Assembly: GCA_023424585.1 (NCBI GenBank)
Contig: JAFADT010000528.1
Coordinates: 1 to 6,097 of the forward strand
Direction: 5' to 3'
DNA: 6,097 nt
Source: Pseudomonadota bacterium
GTDB lineage: Bacteria > Myxococcota > Myxococcia > Myxococcales > Myxococcaceae
Part shown: one piece after another, positions 1 to 5,312 of the stretch
Layout of the letters: each line of letters starts with the position of its first letter
Numbering within the stretch: position 1 is the first letter of the stretch
Made by a program: the position numbers and the translations under genes
The notes under the pieces: generated by a model
Database searches by the model: none
What the model was told of the DNA's origin: nothing
What the model saw: the letters and a program-made list of their open reading frames with translations, nothing else

Positions 1-563
1 ATGCCATCCTCTACGTGACGCGGACGGGCGTGCAGTGGCGCTTCCTGCCGCACGACCTGCCCGACTGGCAAAGCGTCTACCACTCCTTCCGATTGTGGAA
101 GAAGGACGGCACCTGGAAGCGCGTGCACGATGCGCTGCGAGGCAAGGTGCGCCAGGCGCAGGGGCGTGAGCATGAGCCCACCGCTGGAACCATGGACAGC
201 CAATCCGTGAAGGCGTCCGAGGAGGCCGACAGTCTGGGCTACGACGCGGGCAAGCAGGTGAACGCCACCTGCTCGTGGACGTGCTGGGGCTGATGCTGGT
301 GGCCTGGGTGACGACCGCTGATGTGCAAGACCGGGATGCCGCGGCGGGTGCGGTGCTGCCACGTGCCTCCGAAGACTTTCCCTCGCTGAACAAGGTCTGG
401 GCGGATGCGGGCTACCAGGGGCCTGTCGTGGCGGACGCCGCGAAGCAGGTGGGACTGGCGGTGGAGATTGTCCGGCGCGCGGAGGAGGACACGGGCTTCG
501 TCGTGCAAAAGCGCCACACGCTCTGAGGGCGGAGACCTGGAATGGCTGACACCTCATCAACGC
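1..563 (+). pseudogene. IS5-superfamily DDE transposase, partial at the left edge and frameshifted
   Basis: Remnant of an insertion-sequence transposase, which would have cut and joined the ends of its element. The reading frame is open to the left edge (from base 3), so the N-terminus lies outside the window. The first frame, ending at a stop at 291-293, carries family landmarks: GVQWRFLPHDLPDW, VYHSFRLWKKDGTW and MDSQSVK with the first catalytic Asp (codon 195-197), then GYDAGKQVN. The second frame, ending at 526, resumes with HLLVDVLGLML, ADVQDRD and the second catalytic Asp in WADAGYQG (404-406), then GFVVQKR. In intact relatives GYDAGK-V is followed by roughly GRKRHLLVD. Here the GRKR stretch is missing and the frame shifts, which fits a deletion of about 10 bases near 263-267. 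The WVVERT segment with the catalytic Glu is unrecognisable, but a WLTPHQR trace at 543-563 resembles the following WLTRHRR. Surely non-functional. Family identity is confident; the limits and the tail are less so. Confidence 0.88.
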
Positions 564-752
564 TGCCTCCAGAGCACCGCGTCTGACGAACCGTCGCTTG
601 AAATGCTTTCCCCTCACGACAGCCGGACGCGGAGGCGGCCACCGAACATTGCTGACACGGCAACATCCAGCCCTTGACGCAATACCCGGCTGGCCGGCCA
701 GTCTGGTTGCCGGCTGACCGGTAAATCCTGATGCCCACAGCGAGGCATTGAC
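564..752. other. Non-coding spacer with small repeats between IS remnant and transporter terminator
   Basis: I see no credible gene here; the short frames crossing it lack coding character. The stretch is visibly less GC-rich than the genes to the right. It contains a perfect 12-bp palindrome (690-701, CTGGCCGGCCAG) and a near-identical 12-mer pair (686-697 and 710-721). No clear terminal inverted repeat of the insertion sequence could be matched, because the other end lies outside the window. The first part may still be eroded transposase sequence. Confidence 0.5.
686..721. repeat. Short direct repeat pair CCGGCTG(G/A)CCGG with embedded palindrome
   Basis: CCGGCTGGCCGG at 686-697 recurs as CCGGCTGACCGG at 710-721, 24 bases start to start with one mismatch. 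The first copy overlaps the perfect palindrome CTGGCCGGCCAG at 690-701. It lies between two convergently oriented units, downstream of both, so an operator role is not obvious. It could be a leftover insertion-sequence end or chance GC-rich repetition. Confidence 0.4.
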
Positions 753-792
753 AAAAGAAAAGCGCCGGAGGGCGCGAGGCGCTCCGGCGCTT
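753..792 (-). terminator. Intrinsic terminator of the peptide transporter gene
   Basis: Perfect 11-bp inverted repeat: AAGCGCCGGAG at 760-770 pairs with CTCCGGCGCTT at 782-792 across an 11-base loop. On the minus strand the stem is followed at once by a T-rich run (TTTTCTTTTGT, counting the last two stem bases). It starts about 30 bases past the transporter stop codon. The plus-strand flank lacks a comparable T run, so the element serves mainly the leftward transcript. Confidence 0.85.
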
Positions 793-823
793 ATCTTCAA
801 CCGAACCCCCAGAGCCTGGAAGC

Positions 824-2212
824 TCAGGTGGCCGGGTGGACGGTGCCTTCCTGGTGCGTGGGCGCCGCCGCGGGCGTCACCTCGTCCGTGCCGTGCATCA
901 TCCGCTTCAACATGGGGGCCAGGAACAGCAGGATGACGCCCGCCAGGCCCGCGCCGATGACGATGGTGAGGAACACGCTGAACTCACCCATCTTCTCCGA
1001 GTAGCCCCCCAGCACGCCGGACAGCTTGTTGGCCGCCGCGTTCGCCAGGAACCACACGCCCATCATCGCGGAGACGACGCGCTGGGGCGCCACCTTGCTC
1101 ACCATGGACAGGCCCACCGGCGACAGGCACAGCTCGCCCATGGTGTGGAAGAGGTACGCCATGATGACCCACCACGCCGCCGCCTTGCCGTCCGCCGCGC
1201 TCTCCTTGGAGGCGCCCAGCATGAAGGCGAAGCCCGCGGCCAGGAAGATGAGCCCCAGGGACATCTTCACCGGGATGCTCAGGTCCTTGCCCTTCGCCGC
1301 CAGCGAGCTCCACACCGCCGCGAAGACGGGCGCCAGCGTCACGATGAAGACGGAGTTGAAGTTCTGGAACCAGGTGGTGGGCACCTCCCAGCCGAACATC
1401 GTGCGGTCCACCTTCTGGTCCGTGTAGAGGTTCATCAGGCCGCCCGCCTGCTCGAAGCCCGTCCAGAACGCCACCACGAACAGCGCGATGATGAAGATGA
1501 CGATGATCCGGTCCCACTCCTCGCGGGAGAAGGCGTGGTGCTTGCCGTCCGGCGTCGTCGTCTGCGCGTCGGTGGGGCGCGGCGCGGGCGCCAGGCCCAC
1601 GTTGCCGAGCAGGCTCTTGGACAGCGACATGAAGATGACCACGCCCAGCGCCATGCCCACGCCGGCCGAGCCGAAGCCCCAGTGCCACCCCACGCGCTCC
1701 CCCAGCGTGCCGCAGATGAAGTTGCCCAGCACCGCGCCCAGGTTGATGCCCATGTAGAAGATGGTGAAGGCACCGTCGCGCCGGCCGTCACCCGCGGGGT
1801 ACAGCCCGCCCACCATGGTGGAGATGTTCGGCTTGAAGAAGCCGTTGCCGATGATGAGGAAGCCCAGGCCCGTGTAGAAGATGGGGACGCCCGGTAGCGC
1901 CAGCAGCAGGTGGCCGATGATCATCAGCACGCCGCCCAGCAGCACCGCCTTGCGCTGACCGATGAAGCGGTCCGCGATGTAGCCGCCCAGGATGGGCGTC
2001 AGGTACACGAGGCCCGTGTACGTGCCGTACAGGCTCAGCGCGTCCGCCGCGGACCAGCCAAAGCCGCCCCGCACCTTGTCGGTGAGGAAGAGCACCAGCA
2101 GGCCGCGCATGCCGTAATAGGACATGCGCTCCCACATCTCGGTGGCGAACAACAGGTAGAGGCCCGGGGGATGCCCCTTGCGGGCCTCGCCCGCGGCGAC
2201 GGTGCTTTGCAT
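824..2212 (-). CDS. POT/PTR2-family proton-coupled di/tripeptide transporter (DtpT/YjdL type)
   Basis: A 462-aa inner-membrane symporter of the major facilitator superfamily, expected to import di- and tripeptides using the proton gradient. Family hallmarks are present: the ExxER motif in TM1 (E25, E28, R29), GGYIADRFIGQRK after TM2 (residues 76-88), FFKPNIS with the conserved Lys (K127) in TM4, FYMGINLG (152-159) in TM5, FEQAG (253-257) in TM7 and GELCLSPVG (359-367) in TM10. I count 12 hydrophobic segments. TM6 and TM7 are joined by a hydrophilic linker (about 199-233), leaving no room for the two extra helices seen in crystallised bacterial POTs. The frame is open further upstream, but the ATG at 2212 is chosen because a GAGGA Shine-Dalgarno lies 9 bases before it, TM1 follows at about residue 18, and the upstream residues look non-coding. 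It has its own terminator. Exact substrate range cannot be read from sequence. Confidence 0.95.
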   Translation of the reverse strand: MQSTVAAGEARKGHPPGLYLLFATEMWERMSYYGMRGLLVLFLTDKVRGGFGWSAADALSLYGTYTGLVYLTPILGGYIADRFIGQRKAVLLGGVLMIIGHLLLALPGVPIFYTGLGFLIIGNGFFKPNISTMVGGLYPAGDGRRDGAFTIFYMGINLGAVLGNFICGTLGERVGWHWGFGSAGVGMALGVVIFMSLSKSLLGNVGLAPAPRPTDAQTTTPDGKHHAFSREEWDRIIVIFIIALFVVAFWTGFEQAGGLMNLYTDQKVDRTMFGWEVPTTWFQNFNSVFIVTLAPVFAAVWSSLAAKGKDLSIPVKMSLGLIFLAAGFAFMLGASKESAADGKAAAWWVIMAYLFHTMGELCLSPVGLSMVSKVAPQRVVSAMMGVWFLANAAANKLSGVLGGYSEKMGEFSVFLTIVIGAGLAGVILLFLAPMLKRMMHGTDEVTPAAAPTHQEGTVHPAT

Positions 2213-2221
2213 GCCGTGAGT

Positions 2222-2226
2222 TCCTC
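2222..2226 (-). promoter_or_regulatory. Ribosome binding site GAGGA of the transporter gene
   Basis: GAGGA on the minus strand, 9 bases upstream of the ATG at 2210-2212. It decides the start against an in-frame ATG 70 codons further upstream (2420-2422), which would extend the protein into the kinase gene. Confidence 0.75.
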
Positions 2227-2254
2227 GAACGGAATCTTGTGAGGGGAAACGAAA

Positions 2255-2292
2255 AGTCGCGCGACTGTAACAGGAGTCTCGCCCTGGGCGAG
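2255..2292 (-). promoter_or_regulatory. Putative promoter/operator region of the transporter gene
   Basis: The minus strand shows an extended -10-like TGTTACAGT (plus 2264-2272), with no good -35 at the usual distance. It is flanked by two dyads: AGTCGCGCGACT, a perfect 12-bp palindrome at 2255-2266, and CTCGCCC-T-GGGCGAG, perfect 7-bp arms at 2278-2292. Dyads on both sides of a -10 are a common operator layout. However, GC-rich DNA makes such palindromes by chance, and the -10 match is only moderate. Both the promoter and operator calls are inference. Confidence 0.3.
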
Positions 2293-2297
2293 GACAG

Positions 2298-2325
2298 AGG
2301 ACACCCCGCGTCCTGGGGAATTCCC
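2298..2325. repeat. Two adjacent short inverted repeats in the kinase-transporter intergenic region
   Basis: AGGAC (2298-2302) is inverted as GTCCT (2310-2314) across seven bases. Directly after it stands GGGAATTCCC, a perfect 10-bp palindrome at 2316-2325. There is no T run downstream on the minus strand, so these are not a convincing intrinsic terminator for the kinase gene. They may be protein-binding sites or mRNA hairpins. Confidence 0.35.
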
Positions 2326-2384
2326 GCCCCCTGCGCGAGCAACCTGTCAGCCCCCCGCGTCCCCCGCGCTCGTGGCCGGGCGCG

Positions 2385-5312
2385 TCAGCCGATGCGCCGC
2401 GACCACCGGCCGCGCGTCGCACCCGTGGTGGGGGTCTGGGCCAGCGGCTCCGCGTGCGCCGGCCGCAGGGGCAGATGGACCTCCACGCGCGTGCCCTGCC
2501 CCATCTGGCTGGTGATGTGGATGCGGCCGCCGTGCTGCAGGATGATGCGGCGGCTGAGCGCCAGGCCCAGGCCGGTGCCTTCCCCCGCGGCGCGGGTGGA
2601 GAAGAAGGGCTGGAAGAGCCGCTCCAGGTCCTCCGGGCGGATGCCCACGCCGGTGTCGGAGATGGTGACGAGCACCTCGTCGCCCGCCTGCGCCGTCTCC
2701 ACCCGCACGCGGCCCGCGTCGCCCACCGCGCGCAGGGCGTTGTCCAGGAGGTTGAGCCACACCTGGTTGAGGGTGCCGGGGTCCCCCCAGATGGGGTTCG
2801 CGCAGTGGTAGGCGCGCTCCACCACGACGCCCGGGGGGATCCGCCAGCCCAGCACGCTGAGCGTGGAGTCGAGCGCCGCGTCCAGCCGCACCGCCACCGG
2901 CTTCTCCGCCGTGCGCACGAAGGACAGCAGCGACTCCGCCAGGTGGCGGATGCGCTGGCCGCACTCCTCCATCACCTCCAGCATCGCCGGGCCCATGTTG
3001 GGGTCGCCGCCCGTCTGCCTCCCCTGCACGACGTCCTTCAGCGGGATGAGCGCGTTCATCAGCCCGTTGAGCGGGTTGCGCACCTCGTGCGCGAAGCCGG
3101 AGGTGAGCAGGCCGATGGCCGCCAGCCGCTCGTTCTCCGCCGCGCGCACGGCCGCGTCGCGCAAGCGCAGCTGCGTCTCCACGCGCGCCAGGAGCTCGCG
3201 CGGGCTGAAGGGCTTGCCCAGGTAGTCATTGGCGCCCGCGCCCAGGGCCTCCACCTTCGCGGACACCTCCTGGCGCGCGGTGAGCAGGATGACGGGCAGG
3301 TCCACCGTCTGCACGTGGGCGCGCAGCTGCACCAGCAGGTTGAGGCCGGACAGCACCGGCATCATCACGTCGGACACCACCAGGTCCGGCCGCTCCTCCA
3401 GCGCGCGGCGCACGCCCTCCTCGCCGTTGACGGCCTCCAGCACCCGGTAGCTGGGCGCGAGGATGTCCGCGATGAAGGCGCGGATCTCCGCGTCGTCCTC
3501 CACCACCAGGACGCGGGGCGCCTTCGCGTCCGCGCGCGTGTGGTCCTGCGGCTCCGTGGGGCGCTGCGCCCCGGCGACGGTGGCGGCCAGCACGGTGGCG
3601 AAGCGGCCGGAGCTGCGGCGCTCGCGGCGCGTGGGCAGGTCCGTGGCGCGGCGCTCGCGCAAGTCCTCGCGCAGGTGCCCGGTGCCCTTGGGCAGCCGCA
3701 CGCGGAAGCTCGAGCCCTGCCCCGGCGTGCTCGACACCTCGATGCCGCCCGCGTGCAGCTCCAGCGTCTCCTTCACCAGCGCCAGGCCGATGCCGCTGCC
3801 CCCGAAGCGCCGCGTGCCGGACGTGTCCGCCTGGGCGAAGCGGTCGAAGATGACGGCCAGGTCCGCGGGCGCCATGCCCTGCCCCGTGTCCGCCACCTCC
3901 ACGTGCACGTCCCTGTCGTCCTCGCGCACGCGCACCGCGATGCTGCCGCCGGCCGGGGTGAACTTGAGCGCGTTGGAGACCAGGTTGTGGAACACGCCCT
4001 CGATGCGCTCCGCGTCCACGTGCACCACCGACACCGGCCCGCCCTCCAGCGTGAGGGTGATGCCCTGCTTCTCCGCCACGGAGCGGAAGGGCAGCAGCTG
4101 CGAGGACAGGAACGCGTGCAGCTCCAGCGGCTGGTAGCGCAGGCGCACCTTGCCCGCCTCCAGCTGGGCCAGGTTGAGCAGGTTGTCGATGAGGCGCAGC
4201 AGGCGCTGCGTGCTCCGGTCCAGCGTCACCAGGTGCTGCCGCACCACCGTGGGCAACGACTCCGGCTCCTTCTGGAGCGCGTCCAGCGACAGCAGGATGA
4301 GCGTGAGCGGCGTTCGCAGCTCGTGGCTCACGTTGTCGAAGAACTCCGTCTTCAGCCGGTCCTGCTCGCGCTGCTTGGCGAGCGCCGCCTCCAGCTTCGC
4401 GTTGGCCTCGGACAGCTCGCGCGTGCGCGCCGCGACGCGGTCCTCCAGCGCCACGTTGCTGCCGAACACCTCGTCGTAGCGCTGCTGCAGCTCGCGCAGG
4501 GAGCCCATGTTCGCCTGGGCCTGCGCCGCGAGCAGCTCGTCCTTGCGCTGCAGCTCGCGCCGCCGGTCCAGCCAGCCGCCCAGCGCGAAGCCGCCCATGC
4601 CCAGCGACGTCACGGAGAAGAGCGCGTCCGCCCAGCCCACGTGCGTGGCCAGCAGCCCGCTCACCATGCCCAGCAGCAGCCCCAGGTAGTGGCCCCAGAG
4701 CGTGGGCGGATCCGTCCAGGTGAGGTGGTAGCGGCACGCCGCGCCGCCCAGCACCTGGCACTCCGTCTCCCGCACCTCCGCGGGCGCCAGGCCCCAGATG
4801 GTGGGGAAGGACGCGAACTGGCCCATGCGCAGCTCGCAGATGTTGCGGCTCTGCTCCGGGATGCTGCTGCGGTAGGACAGCTTGAGCCGCTTGTGCTCCA
4901 GCAGGTCCACCGTGAACGCCCCCACCCGGTTGTAGCTGGGGGAGAAGTCGATGGTCTGCTTGTAGCAAGCCTTGGGCGAGCCGAAGGCGCGCAGCATGTA
5001 GAAGACGAAGCCCAGCGCCTGCGGCGACGCCGTGAAGAGGCCCGCCTCGCGCATGAAGCGCGAGTCGCCAGACTCCTCGCGCAGCGCCGCCGCCACGCGC
5101 TCCAGGAAGCGCAGCGAGACGTAGTTGGTGGGCTGGCGCATGTAGTCCAGCCCCAGGCTGAAGCCGTGGTCGCGCCACGCCTTGGCCAGCCGCTCCGCCC
5201 CGTAGCGGTGCTCGAAGTACAGCAGCAGCGTGGACGTGGCCCGGACGCTCACCTCGGGGGCGTTGTCCGGGGACACCTCCTGCACCTTCACCGCCGGAAG
5301 GCGTTCGGTCAC
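2385..5312 (-). CDS. Membrane-anchored hybrid sensor histidine kinase with two kinase modules (sensor-2TM-HK-REC-HK)
   Basis: A 975-aa sensory kinase. Order: N-terminal input domain (about 23-200) without signal peptide, ending GLAPAEV...C185...GG..C193RY.L.W; two hydrophobic helices (about 207-226 and 229-248); coiled coil (about 250-325); first HisKA with H330 in NVSHELRTP; first ATPase with N box (N443, N447), DTGQG (475-479), F box (488-494) and GGSGIGL (504-510); a basic, probably disordered linker (about 543-598); receiver (about 600-717) with acidic pair D606/D607, phospho-acceptor D648, T678 and K700; second HisKA with H742 in FAHEVRNPL; second ATPase with N854/N858, DTGVG (886-890) and GEGTGLGL (910-917). 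All key catalytic residues are present in both modules. No output domain, so phosphate probably passes to a partner. The GTG start at 5312 overlaps the methyltransferase stop and has an AAGGA ribosome site; the frame opens further upstream only as a shadow inside the methyltransferase. Signal and partner regulator are unknown. Confidence 0.93.
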   Translation of the reverse strand: MTERLPAVKVQEVSPDNAPEVSVRATSTLLLYFEHRYGAERLAKAWRDHGFSLGLDYMRQPTNYVSLRFLERVAAALREESGDSRFMREAGLFTASPQALGFVFYMLRAFGSPKACYKQTIDFSPSYNRVGAFTVDLLEHKRLKLSYRSSIPEQSRNICELRMGQFASFPTIWGLAPAEVRETECQVLGGAACRYHLTWTDPPTLWGHYLGLLLGMVSGLLATHVGWADALFSVTSLGMGGFALGGWLDRRRELQRKDELLAAQAQANMGSLRELQQRYDEVFGSNVALEDRVAARTRELSEANAKLEAALAKQREQDRLKTEFFDNVSHELRTPLTLILLSLDALQKEPESLPTVVRQHLVTLDRSTQRLLRLIDNLLNLAQLEAGKVRLRYQPLELHAFLSSQLLPFRSVAEKQGITLTLEGGPVSVVHVDAERIEGVFHNLVSNALKFTPAGGSIAVRVREDDRDVHVEVADTGQGMAPADLAVIFDRFAQADTSGTRRFGGSGIGLALVKETLELHAGGIEVSSTPGQGSSFRVRLPKGTGHLREDLRERRATDLPTRRERRSSGRFATVLAATVAGAQRPTEPQDHTRADAKAPRVLVVEDDAEIRAFIADILAPSYRVLEAVNGEEGVRRALEERPDLVVSDVMMPVLSGLNLLVQLRAHVQTVDLPVILLTARQEVSAKVEALGAGANDYLGKPFSPRELLARVETQLRLRDAAVRAAENERLAAIGLLTSGFAHEVRNPLNGLMNALIPLKDVVQGRQTGGDPNMGPAMLEVMEECGQRIRHLAESLLSFVRTAEKPVAVRLDAALDSTLSVLGWRIPPGVVVERAYHCANPIWGDPGTLNQVWLNLLDNALRAVGDAGRVRVETAQAGDEVLVTISDTGVGIRPEDLERLFQPFFSTRAAGEGTGLGLALSRRIILQHGGRIHITSQMGQGTRVEVHLPLRPAHAEPLAQTPTTGATRGRWSRRIG

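Noticed and set aside
412..738. A 108-codon minus-strand frame across the IS remnant end and spacer
   Set aside because: No domain or ribosome site; it overlaps the recognisable transposase sequence on the other strand and has no codon bias like the real genes.
748..753. Perfect -35 hexamer TTGACA on the plus strand
   Set aside because: At 17 bases downstream there is only GC-rich terminator stem, no -10, and no plus-strand gene follows. It is the reverse complement of the terminator's T-rich flank.
836..1897. A 353-codon plus-strand frame antisense to the peptide transporter
   Set aside because: It is a His/Arg/Ala-rich shadow without recognisable features; the minus strand encodes all the POT hallmarks.
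2255..2266. AGTCGCGCGACT followed by TTTTCGTTT (minus strand) as the kinase terminator
   Set aside because: The palindrome has no loop; as RNA it would leave only a 4-bp stem on a GCGC loop, too weak for a convincing intrinsic terminator. Kept as a possible operator instead.
2213..2422. 70-codon N-terminal extension of the transporter
   Set aside because: It would run through the intergenic region into the kinase gene, has no ribosome site at its ATG, and would put an Arg/Gly-rich tail before TM1. The ATG at 2212 has GAGGA well placed.
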